A stretch of 39,814 bases of DNA from HGM11501 sp045123995 (GTDB lineage Bacteria > Bacillota > Clostridia > CAKSNL01 > HGM11501): positions 1 to 39,814 of the forward strand of contig JBGVKY010000020.1 in assembly GCA_045123995.1 (NCBI GenBank), written 5' to 3'. The translations under genes were made by a program, and so were the position numbers. Below the pieces are notes generated by a model, which had not been told where the DNA came from, made no database searches, and saw nothing but the letters and a program-made list of their open reading frames with translations. Positions 24,859 to 31,832 of this stretch are shown here, piece after piece (position 1 is the stretch's first letter; the number at the start of each line of letters is the position of its first letter).

Positions 24859-26031
24859 GTGATTTTTATTACAGATTTACTGCTTAAAATATTTCTGGGA
24901 AAGGATGCAAAAAACGGCACAAAAAGCCGTTCAAAGTACGGAAATTTTGCATCCTGGACAGGGATAATATGCAATTTTTTACTTTGTTTTATAAAAGGGA
25001 TTGCAGGCTTTTTATCAGGATCTGTTGCAATTATTGCTGATGCTGCCAACAATTTATCCGATGCAGGAAGCTCCGTAATATCCTTAATCGGATTTAAGGT
25101 ATCAGATAAGCCTGCGGACAAGGAACATCCCTACGGTCATGCCAGATTTGAGTATATTTCCTGCCTTGCGGTGGCCTTTGTTATAATAGGAATTTCCCTT
25201 ACCCTTTTAAAAACCTCGGCAGAAAAAATATTCAATCCCGCCATAAAGGAAACTAACCTCTTAACCATAGTTATTTTGTGCGTTTCAATCCTTGTAAAGC
25301 TCTGGATGGGGATTTTTTATAAAAAGATGGGAAAACTGATAAATTCCTCGGTCTTAAGTGCGAATTCAAAGGATTCCTTTAACGATGCTATTTCCACAGC
25401 TGCGGTTTTATTAAGTGTTGTTCTTTACGCTCTTACTGAGATAAACTTAGACGGATATCTTGGTGTTTTGGTGGCATTTTTCATTATGTACACAGGGTTT
25501 AGTGCCATAAAGGAAACTTTTGATAACATTTTAGGCACTGTTCCCGATAAGAAGCTAATTGATTCCATCGTTGAAAAACTGGAATCCTACGCGGGTGTTT
25601 ACGGCATTCACGACCTTATGGTTCACAGCTACGGGCCGGAGAAATATTTTGCATCGGTTCATGTAGAGGTTAAAAGCGATGTGGATATTTTGATAAGCCA
25701 TGATATGATTGACAACATCGAACGAGACTTCAAGGAAGAAATGAACATCGATATGATTATCCATTTGGATCCCATCGTGACAGATGACGAGGAAGTAAAC
25801 AGGCTCAAGGGAATTACGGTAAATGTGGTAAAGGGTATAAACCCCGAGTACAGTGTTCACGATTTCAGAATGGTAAGAGGTGACACTCACTCCAATCTAA
25901 TTTTTGATGTGGCACTTCCTGTGGCAGAAAAAATTCCTGAAAAAGAGCTTAAAGATATCATATCTTCAAAGATAAAGGAATATGACGAAAAATATTTTTG
26001 CGTTATAACAGTGGACAGAAATATTGTGTGA
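24859..26031 (+). CDS. Cation diffusion facilitator (CDF) exporter
   Basis: Up to 390 residues. It exports divalent cations (Zn, Mn, Fe or Cd) in exchange for protons. Six membrane helices span about 30-220. Metal site A is visible in ADAANNLSDAGSS (D..xxD type) with the partner site in NSKDSFNDAIS. The motif DKPADKEHPYGHARFE is a CDF signature. A cytoplasmic ferredoxin-like domain (about 225-300) is followed by a longer than usual C-terminal region. The start is unclear: GTG 24859 overlaps the ribosome binding site GGGAG, and the codon at normal spacing is ATT (24868). It heads an operon with the phosphatase gene that starts 7 bp after its stop. Confidence 0.9.
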   Translation: MIFITDLLLKIFLGKDAKNGTKSRSKYGNFASWTGIICNFLLCFIKGIAGFLSGSVAIIADAANNLSDAGSSVISLIGFKVSDKPADKEHPYGHARFEYISCLAVAFVIIGISLTLLKTSAEKIFNPAIKETNLLTIVILCVSILVKLWMGIFYKKMGKLINSSVLSANSKDSFNDAISTAAVLLSVVLYALTEINLDGYLGVLVAFFIMYTGFSAIKETFDNILGTVPDKKLIDSIVEKLESYAGVYGIHDLMVHSYGPEKYFASVHVEVKSDVDILISHDMIDNIERDFKEEMNIDMIIHLDPIVTDDEEVNRLKGITVNVVKGINPEYSVHDFRMVRGDTHSNLIFDVALPVAEKIPEKELKDIISSKIKEYDEKYFCVITVDRNIV

Positions 26032-26038
26032 GGTATTT

Positions 26039-26812
26039 ATGAAAGACAAAATAGAGAATGTCATAAAAGAAGCAGGAAAAATTATGCTCCGGGCAAGAGA
26101 CAAAGACTTTTTGGTGGAAGAAAAGGGAACGGCAAATTTTGTGACGGAGTACGATATAAAGGTACAGAGATTTTTGGAAAGTGAATTTATAAAAATCATC
26201 CCCGATGCTTCATTTCTTGCAGAGGAAGAAGGGAAAGATAAAAACGGGGTGGGTGATGGCTACACCTTTATCATCGACCCCATAGATGGAACATCCAATT
26301 TTACTTTCGGGGTAAACATGAGTGTTATTTCCGTTGCTCTTACAAAGGATAAAGAGACGGTGTTCGCTGCTGTCTATAATCCGTATACAGACGAATATTT
26401 TCATGCAGAAAAAGGAAAAGGAGCGTATCTGAACGGAAAAGCCATAAAGGTTTCTTCAGCAAAGCCAAAGGATGCTTTGGTCGCTTTGGGAACCGCTCCT
26501 TATTACAAAAAGACCATTGGGAAAGAAGTGGAAAGGCTTTTTACGGCTTTGCTTGAAAATTTCGGAGACTTAAGAAGAAGCGGAACTGCCGCCATGGACT
26601 TATGTAATGTGGCAAGGGGGAGCTTTGTGGCTTTCTTTGAACCCCTGCTCTCTCCATGGGATTATGCGGCAGGAGCATTGATAGTAAAAGAAGCCGGTGG
26701 CGTCATCACAGATTTTTCGGGAAATGAGCTTGACTCTTTCAAAAAAAGCTCTGTTCTGGCAACGTCAGACAAGGTATATGACTTATCTTTGAAACTGGTG
26801 GAAGAAAATTAA
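26039..26812 (+). CDS. Inositol-1-monophosphatase family protein
   Basis: 257 residues from ATG 26039, 5 bases after GAGG. A Mg-dependent, lithium-sensitive phosphatase fold (SuhB/CysQ/IMPase). Motif 1, FLAEEEG (about 64), supplies metal-binding glutamates; motif 2, DPIDGTSNFTFG (about 80-91), has the catalytic aspartates; and the C-terminal motif SPWDYAAGALIVKEAGG (about 207-223) completes the metal site. The substrate could be inositol phosphate, fructose 1,6-bisphosphate or PAP; sequence does not decide. It is cotranscribed with the CDF exporter. Confidence 0.92.
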   Translation: MKDKIENVIKEAGKIMLRARDKDFLVEEKGTANFVTEYDIKVQRFLESEFIKIIPDASFLAEEEGKDKNGVGDGYTFIIDPIDGTSNFTFGVNMSVISVALTKDKETVFAAVYNPYTDEYFHAEKGKGAYLNGKAIKVSSAKPKDALVALGTAPYYKKTIGKEVERLFTALLENFGDLRRSGTAAMDLCNVARGSFVAFFEPLLSPWDYAAGALIVKEAGGVITDFSGNELDSFKKSSVLATSDKVYDLSLKLVEEN

Positions 26813-26833
26813 CTTGATGTTTACATTTTCGTA

Positions 26834-26862
26834 TTGATTTTTATGAGAAGATCCGATATAAT
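26834..26862 (+). promoter_or_regulatory. Sigma-A promoter for the DUF5050-like gene
   Basis: -35 TTGATT (26834-26839), 17-bp spacer, -10 TATAAT (26857-26862). Confidence 0.75.
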
Positions 26863-26892
26863 TAGCAGGAACTAAGTTAAAGGAGTAAGATT

Positions 26893-28071
26893 ATGGACGA
26901 TAAAAAAGACTTTAATAGCGAAAAAGAAGCGGTTGACAAGGCAAGCTTTGCAGACGTCAACTATGTAAAGGAAGAGATAAAAGAGGAAAAAGTAAAAGAG
27001 GGTAAAAAGAACCGTATTTACGGTATTATAATTTTGGCAGTGGCGGTTTTGGCTTTGATTTGTGCGTTTTTCCTTTTCAGGGGAGAAAGGACAGAGGTAG
27101 GCCTTTCCAACAGATTTAACTCTGCAATAGGTGTAACGGAGGGAGACTATCTTTATCATTCTGACATAGAGGGAAAAGTGTTTATAAAGACAAACATGAA
27201 AACAGGAGAGTCGGAAATTCTTGAAGAAAAGTCGGTAGCATTCTTTTCGAAATACAAAGGAGATATTTATTACTATGATGCTCTGGCTGAAGCTATATTC
27301 AGATTTGAAGAAAAGGGAGATGATGTTTTAATTTATCAGGGCAGTGCATATTATCAGCAGTTTAAGAACGGTTACATCTATTTCCTTGAGCCTAACTCAA
27401 ATTACGGCGGTATTGTAAAGAGAGTTCCTGTAGAAGGAGGAGAAGCTGAAATAGTACTTAATGCCCCTGCAACTCATTTTGCAGTGGAGGACAATAATAT
27501 AATATATTACGACCCCACAATAAACTCTCTTTTAATAAATAAAATCAAGGATACCATGGAAAATCAGGAGGCTAAGACCTCTGCGGCATTAAAATCAGTG
27601 GTGTTAGCAGAACAGCCTGCCTCTAATATAAATGTATCTGGAAAGGATGTTTTCTTTACCGATGCAACTGATTCATATAAAATGCAGAAGCTTGATATGT
27701 CAAACGGAAAAATTTCTGATATAAACTATGAAACACTGGGAGCTCAGGTGAATCTTTACGAGGATTATTTATTTTATATAAATCCCTCAGACAAGCACAT
27801 ATACAGAATGAATCTTGACGGAAGCGATATAAAGGATCTGACCGGAGGAACATTTCTGGAGGTCGCAGGCCTTAGTGTCTACGAGGACAGAGTTTTGTTC
27901 TATGCTTTGATGGGTCAGTATGATGAAAACATGCAGATGCAGTCTTTCCCTTATATTGCAGTTACAGATTTTGACGGAAATCTTATATGTTGTTTCAATC
28001 CTGCTGAAGTAACTCCCGGATTAAGTCAGGATGTTACTTTTGAAGAAGAGGGAGAGGCACAGGCTTCGTAA
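26893..28071 (+). CDS. Membrane-anchored DUF5050-like extracellular protein
   Basis: 392 residues. A charged cytoplasmic N terminus (about 1-38) is followed by one membrane helix (about 41-61, IYGIIILAVAVLALICAFFLF). The rest faces outside and is built of short repeated beta strands with phrases like GDIYYYDALAEAIFRFEEKG, GYIYFLEPNSNYGG and NIIYYDPTINSLL. That pattern is typical of DUF5050/prolow-density propeller-like proteins of Firmicutes. No catalytic motif is seen, and its role at the cell surface is unknown. AGGAG precedes ATG 26893; a single-gene unit with clear promoter and terminator. Confidence 0.75.
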   Translation: MDDKKDFNSEKEAVDKASFADVNYVKEEIKEEKVKEGKKNRIYGIIILAVAVLALICAFFLFRGERTEVGLSNRFNSAIGVTEGDYLYHSDIEGKVFIKTNMKTGESEILEEKSVAFFSKYKGDIYYYDALAEAIFRFEEKGDDVLIYQGSAYYQQFKNGYIYFLEPNSNYGGIVKRVPVEGGEAEIVLNAPATHFAVEDNNIIYYDPTINSLLINKIKDTMENQEAKTSAALKSVVLAEQPASNINVSGKDVFFTDATDSYKMQKLDMSNGKISDINYETLGAQVNLYEDYLFYINPSDKHIYRMNLDGSDIKDLTGGTFLEVAGLSVYEDRVLFYALMGQYDENMQMQSFPYIAVTDFDGNLICCFNPAEVTPGLSQDVTFEEEGEAQAS

Positions 28072-28073
28072 AT

Positions 28074-28107
28074 AAAAAATCGCTAAGGTTTACCTTAGCG
28101 ATTTTTT
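28074..28107 (+). terminator. Intrinsic terminator of the DUF5050-like gene
   Basis: 15-bp stem AAAAAATCGCTAAGG (28074-28088) / CCTTAGCGATTTTTT (28093-28107). Confidence 0.9.
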
Positions 28108-28156
28108 GCATTTAAATGGGTAATAAGGCAAAATATAACGAAATTGTTAAAAAAGT

Positions 28157-28185
28157 TTGACAAAGAGAAATATTTATGTTATAAT
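28157..28185 (+). promoter_or_regulatory. Sigma-A promoter for the NlpC/P60 gene
   Basis: -35 TTGACA (28157-28162), 17-bp spacer, -10 TATAAT (28180-28185). The 75-base leader shows no known riboswitch. Confidence 0.85.
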
Positions 28186-28266
28186 AAGACCAGTATCTCA
28201 GTAGACATTGTCTTAAAGGGACTATTTTTTTGACCTTTCTGACACCGGATTTATTTGGAGGATTTT

Positions 28267-28953
28267 ATGTTTGATAAGAAACTCAGAAAGTCTTATATAA
28301 CTTTGATTATGACCACTGTGTTTCTTGCTTTGAGTATGCTTGTAGCCAATGCAGAAACCGTCATCGGTATTGTTGTGGCATCAAGTCTTAATGTAAGGGA
28401 AAATGCCAGCTCGGGCGCTCCCATTATTACAGAAATAGAAGCAGGAAGCGAGGTTGTGCTTTTAGAGAGAACGGGTGACTGGTATAAGGTAAATGTAGGG
28501 GATATCGGTTACGTTAATGCAAACTATATAAGAACGCAAAATGAAATTGCGACAGGAACGGTAATTGCGGCTCCCACTACAGATGTTACATATACAAAGG
28601 GACAGCAGGTGGTTGAACTTGCAAAGCAATATATCGGTGTACGATATGTATACGGCGGGACCTCACCTAACGGGTTTGACTGCAGCGGTCTTGTTCAGTA
28701 TGTATACCGCCAGATGGGTGTAACTCTTAACAGAGTTGCGGCAGACCAGGCTAAAAATGGTATTTTTGTAGCAAAGGAAGATTTGATGCCCGGAGATTTA
28801 GTGTTCTTCAAAAAAGCAGGAAGAACAATTCATCACGTGGGAATTTATGTGGGTAATGGAAACTATCTCCATGCTCCATATACAGGAAGAACCATTTGTA
28901 TAGAAGCTATGACAAGAGCAGATTATTATACAGCAAGAAGAATATTCTATTAA
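28267..28953 (+). CDS. Secreted SH3 / NlpC-P60 peptidoglycan endopeptidase
   Basis: 228 residues from ATG 28267, 6 bases after GGAGG. The signal peptide (1-29) has a predicted cut after ANA. A bacterial SH3 domain (about 32-93, VVASSLNVRENASSGAPIITEIEAG) binds the wall, followed by a linker and an NlpC/P60 domain (about 112-228). The catalytic Cys lies in GFDCSGLVQYVYRQ and the His in TIHHVGIYVGNGNYLHAPY. It likely cleaves gamma-D-Glu-diamino acid bonds in peptidoglycan during growth or division. Confidence 0.93.
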   Translation: MFDKKLRKSYITLIMTTVFLALSMLVANAETVIGIVVASSLNVRENASSGAPIITEIEAGSEVVLLERTGDWYKVNVGDIGYVNANYIRTQNEIATGTVIAAPTTDVTYTKGQQVVELAKQYIGVRYVYGGTSPNGFDCSGLVQYVYRQMGVTLNRVAADQAKNGIFVAKEDLMPGDLVFFKKAGRTIHHVGIYVGNGNYLHAPYTGRTICIEAMTRADYYTARRIFY

Positions 28954-28990
28954 AAAAGAAGAGGCAACGCCCATTCGCTGTTGCCTCTGT
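28954..28990. terminator. Bidirectional terminator
   Basis: AGAGGCAAC (28960-28968) pairs with GTTGCCTCT (28980-28988), with T-rich DNA on both outer sides. It lies between two convergent genes. Confidence 0.8.
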
Positions 28991-28992
28991 TT

Positions 28993-29424
28993 TTATTTGT
29001 TTTTAAGATGATTTTCTAAAATTTCCGCAGCATCACCAACCAAAACGGCACAGGGTCGTTTTTTGAACTCCTCGGGAAGTTTGTAAGTGGGGGAACTTAC
29101 TTTTGAAACCAGTTCTCTGCAAAGTAAGCTTCCGTGCTTGGCTTTGAATTCTTCCGCAAGGGAAGAAACTTTCTTATAGGTGGCAGCTTTTTCCTCTTTT
29201 GCATCGGGGGAAGTATAGCCTTCTGACAGACCCAGTGCCATAAAAGCACCGCTAAGAGCACCGCAAACCTCTTTAAGTCCGCCCATGCCTGCACCAAAGG
29301 TGGAAGATAATTTAAGTGCGGTTTCTCTGTCTAAGCCAAAATCCTCAGAAAAGGCGGCAAAAACAGCCTGCGCACAGTTATAACCTTCCAGGAAGAGTTC
29401 TATTGCTTTTTCTCTTTTGTTCAT
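28993..29424 (-). CDS. C_GCAxxG_C_C family redox-type protein
   Basis: 143 residues from ATG 29424 (AAGGAG 7 bases upstream); the frame is open for 17 more codons without support. The family is named for conserved cysteines: Cys17 in GYNCAQAV, the glycine-rich GAGMGG, Cys in KEVCGALSGA, then LCRELV and RPCAVLVGDA near the C terminus. All of these are present. It is thought to be a soluble redox or metal-cluster protein and is often encoded near transport or selenium/sulfur genes; its exact role is unknown. A clear sigma-A promoter lies upstream on the reverse strand. Confidence 0.88.
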   Translation of the reverse strand: MNKREKAIELFLEGYNCAQAVFAAFSEDFGLDRETALKLSSTFGAGMGGLKEVCGALSGAFMALGLSEGYTSPDAKEEKAATYKKVSSLAEEFKAKHGSLLCRELVSKVSSPTYKLPEEFKKRPCAVLVGDAAEILENHLKNK

Positions 29425-29446
29425 ATAATCACTCCTTGATAAGAGA

Positions 29447-29475
29447 ATTATAGAATTAAAAATTCTTTTTGTCAA
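29447..29475 (-). promoter_or_regulatory. Sigma-A promoter for the C_GCAxxG_C_C gene
   Basis: Reverse strand: -35 TTGACA (29475-29470), 17-bp spacer, -10 TATAAT (29452-29447). Confidence 0.85.
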
Positions 29476-29490
29476 TATGCTTTAGGACTG

Positions 29491-29520
29491 TTGCTTACTT
29501 TTTTAGGGCTGTGTTATAAT
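29491..29520 (+). promoter_or_regulatory. Probable promoter of the choloylglycine hydrolase gene
   Basis: -35 TTGCTT (29491-29496), 18-bp spacer, -10 TATAAT (29515-29520). Confidence 0.65.
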
Positions 29521-29581
29521 AGGTTAAACAGAATAAAAGAATTTAATCTACATAAAATAACGTGCGAAAGGCGGTTATTTT

Positions 29582-30553
29582 ATGTGTACAGCAATTTTTG
29601 TTGATGTTGGAGATTCCTACCTTGGGCGAAACTTAGATTATGAAAAGACTTTTGGAGAGAAAGTCGTAATTACTCCCAGAAACTATAAGTTCACATTCAG
29701 AAACGGAGTTATGCAGGGGCATCACTATGCCTTTATCGGAACGGCTTTGCCCTATATGGACTACCCATTATATTTTGATGCAGTGAATGAAGCTGGGCTT
29801 TCTGTGGCGGCACTGCGATTTTCGGGAAATGCTTTTTATAATCCTATAGATAAAGAAAGAGACAATGTGGCTTCTTTTGAGCTTATACCGTGGCTTTTAT
29901 GCAGATGTAAGGATGTTTCAAAGGCGGAGGAGTTAATTAAGAATATAAATATAACGGATGAGGCATTTTCCGGAAGTATGCCGCCGTCACCTTTACACTG
30001 GATTATTTCTGACAAGGAAAGGTCGGTTGTTTTAGAGCAGACAAAAAAGGGTCTTTTTCTTTATGAAAACCCTGTGGGAGTTTTAAGCAATAACCCTACT
30101 TTTGATATTCAGCTTTTTAACCTTAATAATTTTATGTCGCTTTCAAACCTTGAGCCTATAAATAAATTTTCTGATAAAATAGAATTAAATCCTTATAGCA
30201 GAGGAATGGGGGCCATGGGGCTTCCCGGGGATTTATCTTCCATGTCCCGTTTTGTAAGGGCGTCATTTATAAAATCAAAATCCGTTTTCAGAGGAGAAGA
30301 GGAAGATGTTGTAAACAGGCTCTTTCACATTTTATATTCTGTGTACCAGATAGAAGGCTGTGTAAAAGTGGAAGAAGATTTTGAAAAGACAAATTATTCT
30401 GCCTGTTTCAACCTAAAGAAGTGCATTTATTATTACACAACTTATGAAAATACAAATATCCGCAAGATTGAGTTATTTAAAGAGAATTTAGAGGAAGATA
30501 CACTTAAAATTTATGATTTATATGAAAAGCAAAATATAGTCAGCCGTAATTGA
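29582..30553 (+). CDS. Choloylglycine hydrolase family (bile salt hydrolase / penicillin V acylase)
   Basis: 323 residues, an Ntn-hydrolase that cuts linear amide bonds. The initiator Met must be removed to free the nucleophile Cys2 (MCTA). Other active-site positions of the family are present: Arg16 and Asp19 in GRNLDY, Asn69 in DAVNEAGLS, the Asn in VLSNNPTFDIQ, and the Arg in SMSRFVRASF. Substrates may be conjugated bile salts or penicillin V-like or N-acyl compounds; the subgroup cannot be set by eye. There is no signal peptide, so the enzyme is cytoplasmic. AAAGGCGG precedes ATG 29582. An AlkD-like gene follows 16 bp downstream in the same operon. It suggests life in an animal gut. Confidence 0.92.
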   Translation: MCTAIFVDVGDSYLGRNLDYEKTFGEKVVITPRNYKFTFRNGVMQGHHYAFIGTALPYMDYPLYFDAVNEAGLSVAALRFSGNAFYNPIDKERDNVASFELIPWLLCRCKDVSKAEELIKNINITDEAFSGSMPPSPLHWIISDKERSVVLEQTKKGLFLYENPVGVLSNNPTFDIQLFNLNNFMSLSNLEPINKFSDKIELNPYSRGMGAMGLPGDLSSMSRFVRASFIKSKSVFRGEEEDVVNRLFHILYSVYQIEGCVKVEEDFEKTNYSACFNLKKCIYYYTTYENTNIRKIELFKENLEEDTLKIYDLYEKQNIVSRN

Positions 30554-30569
30554 AAAAGGGGGAGGGAAA

Positions 30570-31241
30570 ATGAAAGATATAATAAGAGAAAAGCTTATTT
30601 CAATGGGAGAGGAAGAATACAGGGATTTCAGCTCAAAGCTTATGCCGACGGTACCGAAAGAAAAGGTTATCGGCATAAGAATTCCACTTTTAAGAAAGTT
30701 TGCCAAAAGCCTCCATGATTATGATGGGTTTCTATCTTCACTTCCTCATCTTTATTTCGAAGAGGATAATCTTCACGCTTTTTTGATAGAGAGGGAAGAA
30801 GATTTTAGAAGGTGCATAGAAAAGCTTGAGGCCTTTTTACCTTATGTAGATAACTGGGCAACCTGCGACAGTATGAAGCCTAAAGTACTTAAAAAGCACA
30901 AGAAAGAGCTTTTGGAGCATATAAAAAAGTGGATTAAATCAGAGGATGTTTATATGGTGAGATATGCCGTAAACCTTTTGATGAGTCTTTATCTCGACGA
31001 GGAATTTGATCCCGGTCATCTTTTACTCGTGGCGGGAGTGAAATCAGAAGAATATTACATAAATATGGTGAGGGCTTGGTATTTTGCAACGGCTCTTGCC
31101 AAGCAATATGATAAAACCCTGCCCTTAATTGAAAACGCGGTTCTGGATAGGTGGACTCACAATAAAACAATACAAAAGGCCAAAGAGAGCTTCAGAATCA
31201 CAAAAGAGAGGAAAGATTATCTAAATACACTTAAACTATAA
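30570..31241 (+). CDS. AlkD-like DNA alkylation repair protein
   Basis: 223 residues, all-helical HEAT-like repeat protein of the AlkC/AlkD glycosylase superfamily. These enzymes excise bulky or positively charged alkylated bases without base flipping. Family marks seen are GIRIPLLRKFAK near the N terminus, VDNWATCDSMKPK (about 92-104, with the conserved Trp and Asp) and MVRAWYFATALAKQYD (about 168). GGAGGG precedes ATG 30570. It is the second gene after the choloylglycine hydrolase and ends at a strong terminator. Confidence 0.88.
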   Translation: MKDIIREKLISMGEEEYRDFSSKLMPTVPKEKVIGIRIPLLRKFAKSLHDYDGFLSSLPHLYFEEDNLHAFLIEREEDFRRCIEKLEAFLPYVDNWATCDSMKPKVLKKHKKELLEHIKKWIKSEDVYMVRYAVNLLMSLYLDEEFDPGHLLLVAGVKSEEYYINMVRAWYFATALAKQYDKTLPLIENAVLDRWTHNKTIQKAKESFRITKERKDYLNTLKL

Positions 31242-31266
31242 AAAGTGTGCCAAAGGCACACTTTTT
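31240..31266. terminator. Intrinsic terminator
   Basis: Perfect 12-bp stem AAAAAGTGTGCC (31240-31251) / GGCACACTTTTT (31255-31266), loop AAA. It ends the AlkD operon and would also serve the reverse-strand remnant that starts at 31265. Confidence 0.9.
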
Positions 31267-31372
31267 ATTTTGTCATATAGAATTTTTTTGCCTTGGTCTC
31301 TCCGCACTGAATTCTGTCAAGAGCTTCACTTTTAAGGTTGAAAACGAAGAAATCTATAATGTAGCATCCCAT
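31265..31372 (-). pseudogene. Possible C-terminal remnant of a chromosomal gene
   Basis: A 35-codon reverse-strand frame ends in TAA right at the terminator. It uses host-like codons (GAC, ACC, TTC, AAC) and reads as ordinary protein (for example NLKSEALDRIQCGETKAKKF). No ribosome binding site precedes its ATG, and a stop lies just upstream. It may be the 3' end of a gene cut off when the downstream mobile island inserted. No family is recognised, and it could be chance. Confidence 0.3.
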
Positions 31373-31448
31373 CTAACATTAGTATATGAACGAAACTTTT
31401 CTATTTTTCTTTGAATTTTAATAATTTTAAGTTTTTTTAATTTTTCTC

Positions 31449-31477
31449 TTGACAAATATATAATTTTTTGCTATTAT
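31449..31477 (+). promoter_or_regulatory. Promoter ahead of a leader terminator
   Basis: -35 TTGACA (31449-31454), 17-bp spacer, -10 TATTAT (31472-31477). Transcription from it would meet the hairpin at 31518-31540 after about 55 bases. Confidence 0.6.
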
Positions 31478-31517
31478 TTTTGGCTTTATATTTTGGGGTT
31501 TGTTATTTTAATTTTAT

Positions 31518-31540
31518 GCCACAATTATGTGGCTTTTTTT
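31518..31540 (+). terminator. Leader terminator or attenuator
   Basis: GCCACA (31518-31523) / TGTGGC (31528-31533), loop ATTA, then seven T. With the promoter just upstream it defines a transcript of about 55 bases. Confidence 0.6.
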
Positions 31541-31574
31541 ATTTAAAATAAATGTAGAAATTTCTATCAAAACC

Positions 31575-31603
31575 TCGACAAAAATACAAATGTACGGTAT
31601 AAC
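31575..31603 (+). promoter_or_regulatory. Probable promoter of the recombinase operon
   Basis: -35 TCGACA (31575-31580), 17-bp spacer, -10 TATAAC (31598-31603), about 90 bp before the small ORF. Confidence 0.5.
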
Positions 31604-31694
31604 AGAACAGGGTAAAATATTACTTAAAAAATTTAAGTTACTTAGTTATGATGGTAATTAAATAGCAGGTGTACTTTGTAGGAGGATGCATATT

Positions 31695-31832
31695 GTGAAA
31701 TCTAAATCAATTCAAAAAGAAGTATGTAAAAATATTTTTAAAAATATTTCAGTTATTGATAGCAAACTGTTTAATGATAAGTGGGTAGAAGTTATTAATC
31801 GAGCAGAAAAAGCCAAATCTGTAAAAGTATGA
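31695..31832 (+). CDS. Small ORF (45 aa) coupled to the recombinase
   Basis: GTG 31695 lies 9 bases after a strong AGGAGG (31680-31685); the in-frame ATG 31686 abuts that site. The product is lysine-rich (KSKSIQKEVCKNIFKN near the start, NDKWVEVINRAEKAKS near the end) and has no recognised domain. Its TGA stop overlaps ATG 31829 of the recombinase (ATGA), implying translational coupling. The position suggests an accessory or regulatory role in recombination, or simply a leader peptide that helps recombinase translation. Confidence 0.65.
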   Translation: MKSKSIQKEVCKNIFKNISVIDSKLFNDKWVEVINRAEKAKSVKV

